A DNA stretch of 38,788 bases from Firmicutes bacterium ADurb.Bin248 (GTDB lineage Bacteria > Bacillota > Clostridia > Christensenellales > CAG-138). Location of the stretch: positions 1 to 38,788 of the forward strand of contig MWBW01000026.1 of the NCBI GenBank assembly GCA_002069725.1, written 5' to 3'. The translations under genes and the position numbers were made by a program. How positions within the stretch are numbered: the first letter of the stretch is position 1; each line of letters starts with the position of its first letter. The notes below the pieces were generated by a model. It saw only the letters and a program-made list of their open reading frames with translations. It searched no databases and was not told the DNA's origin. This document shows, in pieces, positions 7,380-14,716 of this stretch.

Positions 7380-8326
7380 TCATCCGTCCCCGTGAAATTG
7401 AAGTTGTATGTCCGCGACGCCCGCAACGCCGCGAGGAAGCACAGCGATATGAGCGCCCCGAAGATGAGGTACGTCTGCCACAGCCGCGGCAGCAGATCGT
7501 AGCCGAAGTTGTGCATGTGGTATGTCGCCTGGTTGAGGGGCGAGAGCCAGCCGACCGCGACATTGGCCTTGTAGGTCAGCTCGTCCGGCAGCTGGAAGAT
7601 GGCCTTGATGGTCTGCGGATTCAGCAAAAAGCCGAACAGGCTGAACGCGAACGCGCTCACCACCCCGGCGATCTGCCCCTTCTTGAGGTTGAACGCGAGC
7701 ATGACGAACGCGAGCAGCAGCGCGTACAGCAGCATTAAGAGAAAGATCGTCCCCATGCAGGCGTACGGCCGCGACATCTCCAGCGTCTTGACCAGCGCGG
7801 GCAAAGCGACTTTTTGTCCCGCGCCGGAATAACCCAATATTGCCGCCGTTTCGCTCCACATGTTGCCCACGAAGCTCTGGCGCATGCTCACGAGCGCCGT
7901 CGCACCGAGGATGAACAGCAGATAGACCAGCGTCGCGCTTGCGATGTACATCGCCTGCCCCGCGAGCCAGGTCTTGCGGTCGATGCGCATCAAATAAAAC
8001 GGCGTGCCGGAGTTGATAAAGGGCATGTCCGCGAAAAGCAGCAACAGCAGCATGGACGCGAGCAAAATAGAGTTGCTGTCGCCGAACGTCCACACAAAGC
8101 TTTCCACGATCTGCATGGTGGTCTTGTATTCCAAAGAAAAGCGCACGGCCTTGTCCGATAAAAGGAAGCACAGCACGAACGCGAGGCCGAACGTGACGGC
8201 GATGCGCGGGTTCCTCCGCCACAGCCGGAAATCGTAGGACGTCACCGCAAGCGCTTTTCTGAAAAAACCCTTTCCCGCCCGCAGGCGGCGTCCCCCGATT
8301 GTCAATTGTGCATTGTCAATTGTCAA
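7376..8326 (-). CDS. ABC-2 type permease
   Basis: The product has an N-terminal cytoplasmic segment with SYDFRLWRRNPRIAV and about six membrane helices, including IAVTFGLAFVLCFLL, ILLASMLLLLLFADM, AMYIASATLVYLLFILGATALV and LLMLLYALLLAFVMLAF. This is the layout of ABC-2 permeases. The likely start is the TTG at 8326, ten bases after AGGAGG (8337-8342); this gives 316 residues. The frame stays open to a TTG at 8371, but that lacks a ribosome binding site. The first codons are made of a short repeat (8298-8329), giving an odd LTIDNAQLTI start. It probably pairs with the permease at 8316-9098 and the ATPase at 6729-7379. Confidence 0.85.
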   Translation of the reverse strand: MTIDNAQLTIGGRRLRAGKGFFRKALAVTSYDFRLWRRNPRIAVTFGLAFVLCFLLSDKAVRFSLEYKTTMQIVESFVWTFGDSNSILLASMLLLLLFADMPFINSGTPFYLMRIDRKTWLAGQAMYIASATLVYLLFILGATALVSMRQSFVGNMWSETAAILGYSGAGQKVALPALVKTLEMSRPYACMGTIFLLMLLYALLLAFVMLAFNLKKGQIAGVVSAFAFSLFGFLLNPQTIKAIFQLPDELTYKANVAVGWLSPLNQATYHMHNFGYDLLPRLWQTYLIFGALISLCFLAALRASRTYNFNFTGTDE

Positions 8327-8329
8327 TTG
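8298..8329. repeat. Tandem ATTGTCAATTG-type short repeat across a gene junction
   Basis: The stretch is built of overlapping copies of ATTGTCAATTG, one with a GTGC variant (three ATTGTCAATTG units in 32 bases). On the minus strand it supplies the last residues (AIDN) and TGA stop of the permease at 8316-9098 and also the TTG start and first codons of the next permease. A single similar copy, ATTCAATTGTCAAGG, is at about 17690-17704. Short runs of this type occur in intergenic DNA of other bacteria as far as I remember. Confidence 0.75.
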
Positions 8330-9098
8330 CCTTAATCCTCCTCTTCCCGGCCAAGCCAGCGCACAATGCAAGTATCGCCGTCAGCTCGCCAACGACCAGC
8401 AGCGCGCCCGGCACGCCGTAGTGCCACACGCCCGAGGGCGAAAGCCACTCCTTGGGGTAGAGCACATACATGCCGCCGAAATACCGCTCGTAGAGTATGA
8501 TGAGCACATAGAAGATCACGAAGGGCGAGGCGTAGGCCATATACCGGCTGCCCGTGAGGTTCGCAAACAGCATCCCCACCGTCGCCCACAGCGCGCCCGA
8601 AGCGAAGTAGAGAAGGAATCTGCCCCAGATGGGGGAGACGGGCATGGGCAGGATGGAGCCGTCCGCGGCCTTCATGACGACGGGCGCGGCCTCTTTCGGG
8701 AGGAACGAGAGCGCGAGCGCGCCCCAAGCGAGCAGCGCGCCGAGTATCAGCGCGAGCCCGCCGGAAACCGCGCAGGCGATCACTTTTGAGGAAAGGTATT
8801 TCCCCACGCTCGTGCGCGGCAGATATGACTTCAAAAAGCCGCTGCGCGCATCCTCCGTCACGGCCGCGGTGTACGGAAGCGCCGCGAGGATGGGGAAGGC
8901 GAGCGTCATGGCGCTGCCCGAGAGCGCGTTGAGAATGAGTTCCGAATGATAGCCGAACGGCAGCAGGCTCACGGTGCGGAACGCCTGAAAGATGTCCTTC
9001 ACGCAGGATAAGAGCAGCACCAGCGCGGTGCCCAGCGCGGCCGCGAGGAAAGGCCGGGAGAAGATAGCCTGCCTGAGGTTTGAGGTCAATGTGCGCAT
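8316..9098 (-). CDS. ABC-2 type permease
   Basis: This 260-residue integral membrane protein has about six helices, for example FLAAALGTALVLLLSCV, SAMTLAFPILAALPYTAAV, LSSKVIACAVSGGLALILGALLAWGALAL and ASPFVIFYVLIILYERYF. It shares the FPILAALP segment, the EDxRSGxxxxYLPR loop and overall layout with the broken permease at 2840, so the two ABC modules are related. GGAGG lies close before the ATG at 9098. It is the first gene of the right-hand ABC operon. The C-terminal KRRIKAIDN tail comes from the short repeat described separately. Confidence 0.85.
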   Translation of the reverse strand: MRTLTSNLRQAIFSRPFLAAALGTALVLLLSCVKDIFQAFRTVSLLPFGYHSELILNALSGSAMTLAFPILAALPYTAAVTEDARSGFLKSYLPRTSVGKYLSSKVIACAVSGGLALILGALLAWGALALSFLPKEAAPVVMKAADGSILPMPVSPIWGRFLLYFASGALWATVGMLFANLTGSRYMAYASPFVIFYVLIILYERYFGGMYVLYPKEWLSPSGVWHYGVPGALLVVGELTAILALCAGLAGKRRIKAIDN

Positions 9099-9224
9099 GG
9101 GCGTCCTCCTTTCCCTCCATCATCCGCGATTTATGCGATAAAGTCGTTACCGGATTGTTATCAAACTGTTATTGCCCGGCGCGGGGATCGTCGCCGCATC
9201 CGCAGACGGCGGGATTTTCCGGGA

Positions 9225-10778
9225 TCAGCGCCACTTCAACCGGTCGATCGCGCTGCCGTCGATGGCGTTGATGGTGATGATGGAGTAATCGCGCGCGTCG
9301 TAGCGCATTCGCCACACGCATCTTTCGTTGTTTTCGTCGAGTATGAAGGTGTTGCTCTCGCCCGTGGGGTAGCTGTCTATGTAATGGTAATACATATCGC
9401 CGCACACGTTCCACACGGGGATGAGATAATAGCTCGACAGGTCGTTGCGCTTGGCGACCACGAGATAGGAAAGCTTGATCCGCGTGATCTCGAGGCGGCG
9501 GCGGTCGATCCATTCCCCTTCAAAGCTCCACGATTCCGCGTCCCAAACGGTCTGCAGCTTGAGCTGCGACGCGATTCTTTCCTGGATCTTTTCGAAGGGC
9601 AGCAGCGCGACGTTCGGGTTTTCGAGCGCGGTTACCGCGAGCGGATGATCCCATGAAAAAGACAGCACGCCGCAATCGTCGAACATGATCCGTATGGTTT
9701 CCTGCTCCGGCACGGATCGGTTGTATTGCTCGTAAACGCTCTGATCTTCCGTGTCCGCGGTTCCCTGCCCGATGCAGCTTGTAATGAAGTCCGGCGCGAC
9801 GCCCTCTATGCTGCGCTTGTAGACCAGCGCATGATACACGGGTAAGGGCTCCTCGCCGTCCTGCATGGGTATGCTCGTCTGGGTGGACGCGTCCGCGAGC
9901 ACGAAATCGAGCCCCACTTTCTCGAGGAGCGCGCCTGCCCTCCCGATCGCTTCTTCGAGCGGATACGACACTTTGCCGGAGCCAACCAGATCGCCGGAGG
10001 CCACGTGAAAGCTCAAATAGGACGGCTGATCGCCGTTGTAGGCGGAAAACTCCATTTTCCGGCCGGAGTCCAGCCAGCACACGCCGTATATGCTTTCACA
10101 CCCGGCCGCGACGGCTCTCTGACGCGCCTCGTCCGTCCACTCGATGCGAAAGCTGTCTTCTCCCAGCGAAACCTCCTTTCCGCCATAGAACATGGGATTG
10201 ACCCGGTCCTCCATGAATCGAAAATCCGTATCCGCCTTTTCAAGCGCAATATTCTCCGGCGTGCTCTCGTATTCGAGATAGAGCTCGCGGAGTATCCCCG
10301 TGTATGCTTCGATGATCTGATGCTCGTCGGGATGGCATAGGCTCAGCTCGTTTTCGTAATAATCGATGCTCGCCTGTATCTCCGCGCGGCTGCGCAGCTC
10401 CCCCGGCCGGTATAATTCCGCGCCCTCGAGCAGCGCGAGGCGTATGGCGTCCGCCTGCTCCTGCGCGATCTTCGCCGGCTCGACGGAATACACAGGCCAC
10501 TTTGTCTGATCCGGAACGTCGACCTTTGCGTCAAAGAAGATGTCGTAATCCTCGGGCAGCCCTTCGACTTCCAGGACAAGCCGCTCCGGCGCGTCGTAGG
10601 GCCGGGGCGTTGCGGCAGCGTCGTCATCCCGGCCGATCGCCTGCTCCAACGCACCGTCGCCCTTGTTGACGATGACTTCCTGCTCCGGCGTGGGCTGGCA
10701 GGCGCAAAGGGCGAGAGAGCACAGCGCGAGCAACGCGGCGGCGGATTTTTTAACGCGGCGAAAGATACGCTTTTCCAT
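9225..10778 (-). CDS. Lipoprotein LP1 with the array sensor domain (DUF6034-like)
   Basis: The 517-residue product has a basic N-terminus, a hydrophobic stretch and a lipobox ending LALCAC, with Cys27 as the predicted lipid-modified residue. Then comes CQPTPEQEVIVNKGD, nearly the same as in five other proteins of this block. The mature part carries the family core NPNVALLPFEKIQERIASQLKLQ region near the end, an ITRIKLSYLVV strand, PVWNVCGD, and the C-terminal TINAIDGSAIDRLKWR. I associate this with the uncharacterised DUF6034 family from memory. The fold may be PepSY- or YycI-like, judging only by the xINAIDGSVI ending. It lacks the M56 part seen in its larger paralogues. It is the most diverged copy and last in the block, with its own promoter region. 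Confidence 0.75.
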   Translation of the reverse strand: MEKRIFRRVKKSAAALLALCSLALCACQPTPEQEVIVNKGDGALEQAIGRDDDAAATPRPYDAPERLVLEVEGLPEDYDIFFDAKVDVPDQTKWPVYSVEPAKIAQEQADAIRLALLEGAELYRPGELRSRAEIQASIDYYENELSLCHPDEHQIIEAYTGILRELYLEYESTPENIALEKADTDFRFMEDRVNPMFYGGKEVSLGEDSFRIEWTDEARQRAVAAGCESIYGVCWLDSGRKMEFSAYNGDQPSYLSFHVASGDLVGSGKVSYPLEEAIGRAGALLEKVGLDFVLADASTQTSIPMQDGEEPLPVYHALVYKRSIEGVAPDFITSCIGQGTADTEDQSVYEQYNRSVPEQETIRIMFDDCGVLSFSWDHPLAVTALENPNVALLPFEKIQERIASQLKLQTVWDAESWSFEGEWIDRRRLEITRIKLSYLVVAKRNDLSSYYLIPVWNVCGDMYYHYIDSYPTGESNTFILDENNERCVWRMRYDARDYSIITINAIDGSAIDRLKWR

Positions 10779-10798
10779 ACGCCACCTCCTTAGCTTTC

Positions 10799-10851
10799 AT
10801 TATCGCGCCGTCTTCTGGAAAAGTCAGGAAACAAACTGTGAATACTGTGAA
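10799..10851 (-). promoter_or_regulatory. Conserved upstream block of LP1
   Basis: On the minus strand TTCACAGTTT (TTCACA at 10837-10842) is followed exactly 32 bases later by GATAAT (10799-10804), just before AAGGAGG and the ATG. A second TTCACAG lies nine bases further upstream (10846-10851). The same TTCACA-32-GATAAT layout precedes LP2 and LP3. GATAAT could be the -10 box, but it is very close to the ribosome binding site, and no good -35 is seen; the TTCACAG copies could be an activator site. Confidence 0.5.
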
Positions 10852-10898
10852 ATTTCGACAGCCTGTCCGCGCTTTCCGGACGGTCGAAGCAGGTTTTT

Positions 10899-11717
10899 TT
10901 ACCCGTTCCCCAGATACTCCTCCAAACATTCCCCGGATTCGTGCATGGCCTTCGCCGCCTCTGTGCCGACGTAGCGGTAATGCCACGGCTCGTAGATGAC
11001 GCCCGTAATGTGCTCCTTATCTGCGGGGTAACGCAATATGAAGCCGAAGCGGTGCGCGTTTTCGAGAAGCCAGCTTCCCTGCGGCGTATCGGCGAAGCCC
11101 GCGTCCGAATCGCGGTAGTCGAGCGCGAGTATGTCTATGGCAAGCCCCGTCGTATGCTCGCTGCACCTGCCCGGCATCACCTTGACAGGATCGTTGTACG
11201 GATCGCTGCCGTAGTCCGGATCGTCCCGCAAGCGCGCGTTGTAGAGCGTATCCTGATAGGCGACGGAGCGGTACGCCGTCGTCACGAGGTAGCCCGTCAC
11301 GCCGTCCCCGGCCGCCGCCTCGAACATCGCGCGCGCGGCCTCGCCAGCCGCCGCATTGATGGAGCCGTCGGGGCTCTGCAGCGTCGCGCTCCCGCCCAGC
11401 GCGTCGTCGAGGCAAACGAGGTCCTCCGGCCGGTCGTAGGGGACGGGATGGTCGAAGTTGACGAGTATCAGGAAATCCGCGTCCGCTTCGCCCGCGTCCG
11501 TTTGCATGGGCGGCGCGCCGTCGGGGACGTCCGCCCCTCCCGCGGCGCTTGGCCGCCGCGCGAGCGCGGCAAGCACGAGCGCCAGCGCCAGCAAAGCCGC
11601 GAGCGGCAGGAGGCGTCCGAGAAGCTTGCCAAGGTCGAGCCGGTAGCGCGTCCTTCTGAATTTACGATCTGCCCTCGTGGCGTTCGCCTCCTTTCCCAAT
11701 ATGCTTATTCGGTTCAT
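10899..11717 (-). CDS. D-alanyl-D-alanine carboxypeptidase, VanY type
   Basis: VanY-family enzymes cut the terminal D-Ala from peptidoglycan stems outside the membrane. The 272-residue protein has one N-terminal membrane helix (LPLAALLALALVLAALA), a VTTAYRS motif, the zinc site SEHTTGLAIDI (His and Asp ligands) and the EPWHYRYVG motif with the general-base Glu and third zinc ligand His. All expected catalytic residues are present. It lies 37 bases after the stop of sensor S1 on the same strand. The ATG at 11717 has no clear ribosome binding site, whereas AAAGGAGG lies nine codons inside the frame and is followed by no ATG, GTG or TTG at normal spacing; an ACG sits eight bases after it. The true start is therefore uncertain. 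Confidence 0.9.
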   Translation of the reverse strand: MNRISILGKEANATRADRKFRRTRYRLDLGKLLGRLLPLAALLALALVLAALARRPSAAGGADVPDGAPPMQTDAGEADADFLILVNFDHPVPYDRPEDLVCLDDALGGSATLQSPDGSINAAAGEAARAMFEAAAGDGVTGYLVTTAYRSVAYQDTLYNARLRDDPDYGSDPYNDPVKVMPGRCSEHTTGLAIDILALDYRDSDAGFADTPQGSWLLENAHRFGFILRYPADKEHITGVIYEPWHYRYVGTEAAKAMHESGECLEEYLGNG

Positions 11718-11754
11718 GCGGCATGCGTAAGGCCATGGGCGCGCGGGATTGCCC

Positions 11755-14211
11755 TCAGTAGCCGATATGCCTGTTTACCACGCTGCCGTCGACGGCGTTG
11801 ACGGTGACATACTCGTAATAGTAGAATTCCGAGGCCATTTCGTATGGCATGCTCCAGTCTAGCTGCGGATGCTCGCGGTTGAAGGCGTCCACATCGTCGT
11901 GATTATAATACGTCGTGCCGACTCCGTAGAAATCCCAGACCGGAACCGTTATGAAGTCGAGCGAGTTCTGTTGACGCACATACATGAACTTGAGCTCCGC
12001 GCGGGTGATGACGAGGTCGAAATGCGTGACGCCGAGCGTGCCTTCGACGCTTCCGGTATCCTGCAAATACGAGCACTGAAGCTTAAGCTGCTCCGTCGCT
12101 CGCGCAACGATGTCGTCGAAAGGGAGAAGCGCTACGTTCGCGTTGAGAAGCGTTCCGATTTTCATGTTCCCGTTCCAGAACACGTTCGCGACGCCGCCGT
12201 CGTCCACGATCACCATGATGCGTTCGTAGGCGGGCAGCCTGCGACTCACGTCGTCCTCCTCTTCGCCGCCGCTGTATTGGTCGATGGAACAGTATCCGAA
12301 GGGAACGCCCTCGAGCATGCGCATGAACACGACGGAGTACGCCTGCGTGTTCTGGTATTCGTCGGAGCTGATATCGTATTCGCTGCCCAGCCGCGTTGTT
12401 TTTCCGACGGCCGCGAGGACGAAATCCGTCGCTCCCAGTCGTTCCACAAGCTCCGTCGCGCGCGCGACGGCCTCGTCCCGCGTGGTCTCGAGGGGCAGGT
12501 CGCCCGTCGGATTTTCGAAGCCGTTATAGATATACTCCGTGCCGTTGATGAATTTGACCGTGCCGCACGTTTGAAATTCCGAGGATTTTGCGATGCGAAG
12601 CGTCGCGGGGAGCGGCTTGCCCAAATCGGCCTGCGCGAGGAATATGTCCATGCCCGCGTAGTCCGCCGCGGTTACGGGGCGCGTATCCTTTGTTTCGGGC
12701 GCGTTGTCATACCATTGCTGGAACATGTTCACGCGCGCCTCCAGATCCTCGACGCTCTCCGGGCCGCCGTCGTCGCCGACGGTTTCACCGGACTTCGCGG
12801 CCTCGAGATCCTTCATGGCGGGCAGCAGGTAGTTTTCGAGGATCTCCTGCTTGCTCATGGTCTCGTCCGCGTAGGTCATGGGCGCGTTCCCCATGAGCGC
12901 AGAGATGATCTTCTGCGCCTGTTCGCCGGTGAAGTCGGCGGGGGAAGCCTCGTAGACGGGATATTTTGTCACAGCCGGCACGATCGTGTCCATGTCGAAG
13001 GTGAGCGTCACAAGCCCGTCGAAGAAAGTTTCCGCGCCTGTGTAATGCTCCGGCGCCTCGTAAGGCATGTCCGAAGCGCCGAGCGGCGGTGTGGAGGCGA
13101 TGGCGTTTTCCAGATCGTTATCCCCTTTATTGACCACGACCTCCTCCTGCGGCGTGGGCTGGCAGGCCGTCGTGAAGCAGCAGAAAAGCATGAGCGCCGT
13201 CAGCGCGGCGCAAACCGCGCGCGCCAGGCGGTGCGAGTTTCTTGGCATGAACACGCCGCGGATGCGCCTTTCGGCGATCTTTTTCGTGTCGCCCTGCGCC
13301 ATGCCCAAAGCGAGGGCCCCGTGCGTCCCGCCCGAGAACAGCGAAAGTATGACCGCAGCGTACGCGCGCTTCCCCGCGCCGCCCAGGGCGCGCACGACGT
13401 CGCTGTCGCAGGCGGTTTCCATATCTTTTCGCACTTGCGCGAACGCGAGATAGACGACCGGATTGAACCAGTAGACTGCGTTGAGAAGCGAGAGCAGCAG
13501 CACGAGCATGTGATCCCCGCGCCGAAGATGCGTCAGCTCGTGCCGCAGCGCGAACCGCGCCTGCTCGTCGTCCATGGCCTCGAGCGTCTGCGTGGGCGCG
13601 AGCACCGTTGCGGGGAACAGCGCCGCGGGCGTCCCGCCGCCGCGCTGGCCGACGAGCCGCGCGTTCTCCCCGGCGTTCAGCTCCGCCCGGACCTCGTTGA
13701 ACAGCGCGCGCAGCCTTGTGGAGGGCTCCTCGGCGTTTGCTTTGATGCGCCTTCGCGTCAAGCCGTAGAGCAGCACGAGATACGCGAGGCCGAGCCCCGC
13801 GCCGGCGAGCCAGAGCGCGGGCAGCGCCTGCGCGACGGGAAACGGGGAAGATACCGGAGCGGACGGCGCGCCGCTTGAAACGGCGCCCGTTTTGGTCTGC
13901 GCCGAACCTTCTTGCGGCTGCGCCTGCGCCCCGGGGCCGCCGGGCGCGAGCGAAGCGGGCGCGCTCGCTTCCGCCTCGGACAGCGCGTCCGTCAGCGTCG
14001 TCGTTTCGGCTACCGTATTGGGGATCACGAACAGGCGCACGGAGCTTTCGAGCGTGAAGGGCAGCATCAGCCGCGCGAGCAGAAGCCCCCATAAGGCGAG
14101 GTGCAGGAACGGGGACATCCTCTGTTTGAAGCAGAGCTTGATCAGCATGATCGCGCCGTAGAGCACGACGGAATACGCGGTGATCTCGAGGAGGGTTTCA
14201 AGCGTCTTCAT
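11755..14211 (-). CDS. Sensor S1: BlaR1-like M56 metallopeptidase fused to lipoprotein-type sensor domain
   Basis: The 818-residue product begins with two membrane helices (about 10-28 and 36-52), a Ser/Ala/Pro/Gln-rich stretch (66-125), a third helix (128-150) and the M56 zinc peptidase domain with HELTH at 224-228 and the downstream METACDSDVV motif (zinc ligand Glu). ERRIRGVF (314-321) precedes a fourth helix (329-348). This ends in CFTTAC, so Cys350 is in a lipobox-like site, followed by QPTPQEEVVVNKGD and a 468-residue outer domain matching LP1-LP3. In BlaR1 the outer domain binds beta-lactams; here I see no SxxK/KTG set. It overlaps its repressor gene by 14 bases. Expected role: sense an envelope signal and trigger cleavage of BlaI-1. 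Confidence 0.85.
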   Translation of the reverse strand: MKTLETLLEITAYSVVLYGAIMLIKLCFKQRMSPFLHLALWGLLLARLMLPFTLESSVRLFVIPNTVAETTTLTDALSEAEASAPASLAPGGPGAQAQPQEGSAQTKTGAVSSGAPSAPVSSPFPVAQALPALWLAGAGLGLAYLVLLYGLTRRRIKANAEEPSTRLRALFNEVRAELNAGENARLVGQRGGGTPAALFPATVLAPTQTLEAMDDEQARFALRHELTHLRRGDHMLVLLLSLLNAVYWFNPVVYLAFAQVRKDMETACDSDVVRALGGAGKRAYAAVILSLFSGGTHGALALGMAQGDTKKIAERRIRGVFMPRNSHRLARAVCAALTALMLFCCFTTACQPTPQEEVVVNKGDNDLENAIASTPPLGASDMPYEAPEHYTGAETFFDGLVTLTFDMDTIVPAVTKYPVYEASPADFTGEQAQKIISALMGNAPMTYADETMSKQEILENYLLPAMKDLEAAKSGETVGDDGGPESVEDLEARVNMFQQWYDNAPETKDTRPVTAADYAGMDIFLAQADLGKPLPATLRIAKSSEFQTCGTVKFINGTEYIYNGFENPTGDLPLETTRDEAVARATELVERLGATDFVLAAVGKTTRLGSEYDISSDEYQNTQAYSVVFMRMLEGVPFGYCSIDQYSGGEEEDDVSRRLPAYERIMVIVDDGGVANVFWNGNMKIGTLLNANVALLPFDDIVARATEQLKLQCSYLQDTGSVEGTLGVTHFDLVITRAELKFMYVRQQNSLDFITVPVWDFYGVGTTYYNHDDVDAFNREHPQLDWSMPYEMASEFYYYEYVTVNAVDGSVVNRHIGY

Positions 14212-14599
14212 GCTCGCCCTCCTCGCCCGCGCCGCCGCCGAGCCGGGAGATCAGCCTTTGCAGCTCGGCCCTGTCCCGCTCGCCGAGGCCGCTCTTCTCG
14301 ATCATGCTCGCGAGCAGCAGCCGCCTGCCGTCCTCGGTCAATTTCGAGAGGATGTGGCTGCTTTCGGTTTCGATGCAGTCCTCGCGCCGCGCGAGCGGGC
14401 GGTACGCGCGGTTGCCGCTGACGGTGCGGTAGCCCAGCAGCCCCTTGTCCGTCATGCGCTTGAGGTAGGTCGAATAGCTGCTGCTGTTCCAGCCGAGAAC
14501 GGCCTTCGTCGCCTCCATGAGTTCGGATAGGAACATGGGGCTCCTCTCCCAGAGCGCTTCCATCAATGTCCATTCGTGCTTTGACAACGTTTCTTTCAT
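14198..14599 (-). CDS. BlaI/MecI family repressor, BlaI-1
   Basis: The 133-residue protein starts KETLSKHEWTLMEALWERSP and has the winged helix pattern SELMEATKAVLGWNSSSYSTYLKRMTDKGLLGY, typical of BlaI/MecI. The C-terminal dimerisation part includes REDCIETESSHILSKL and LASMIEKSGLGERDRAELQRLI. The Asn-Phe cleavage site of staphylococcal BlaI is not seen at the equivalent place. In this family the repressor dimer blocks its own operon until the partner M56 sensor causes its proteolysis. The partner is S1, whose gene overlaps this one. Its promoter has a perfect TCTACA-AG-TGTAGA dyad over the -10 box. Confidence 0.92.
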   Translation of the reverse strand: MKETLSKHEWTLMEALWERSPMFLSELMEATKAVLGWNSSSYSTYLKRMTDKGLLGYRTVSGNRAYRPLARREDCIETESSHILSKLTEDGRRLLLASMIEKSGLGERDRAELQRLISRLGGGAGEEGEHEDA

Positions 14600-14650
14600 T
14601 TTCCTGTTCCTCCGCGCTTGACCCGGCCCGGAACGCGGGCGGTCGTAATA

Positions 14651-14685
14651 TCTACAAGTGTAGAGAACTGCGCGAAGGAAGTCAA
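14651..14685 (-). promoter_or_regulatory. Promoter and BlaI-1 operator
   Basis: On the minus strand TTGACT (14680-14685) and TACACT (14657-14662) are 17 bases apart. The -10 box lies inside the perfect dyad TCTACAAGTGTAGA (14651-14664), which contains TACA-NN-TGTA, the core of known BlaI/MecI and CopY operators. It stands 52 bases before the BlaI-1 start. Binding would block polymerase directly. Confidence 0.88.
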
Positions 14686-14716
14686 GTTAAAATATGTAAA
14701 CGTTTTGTTGCGCGCC

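Noticed and set aside
8298..8329. CRISPR-like or iteron array
   Set aside because: Units are 11 bases with almost no spacers and only three copies, within coding sequence.
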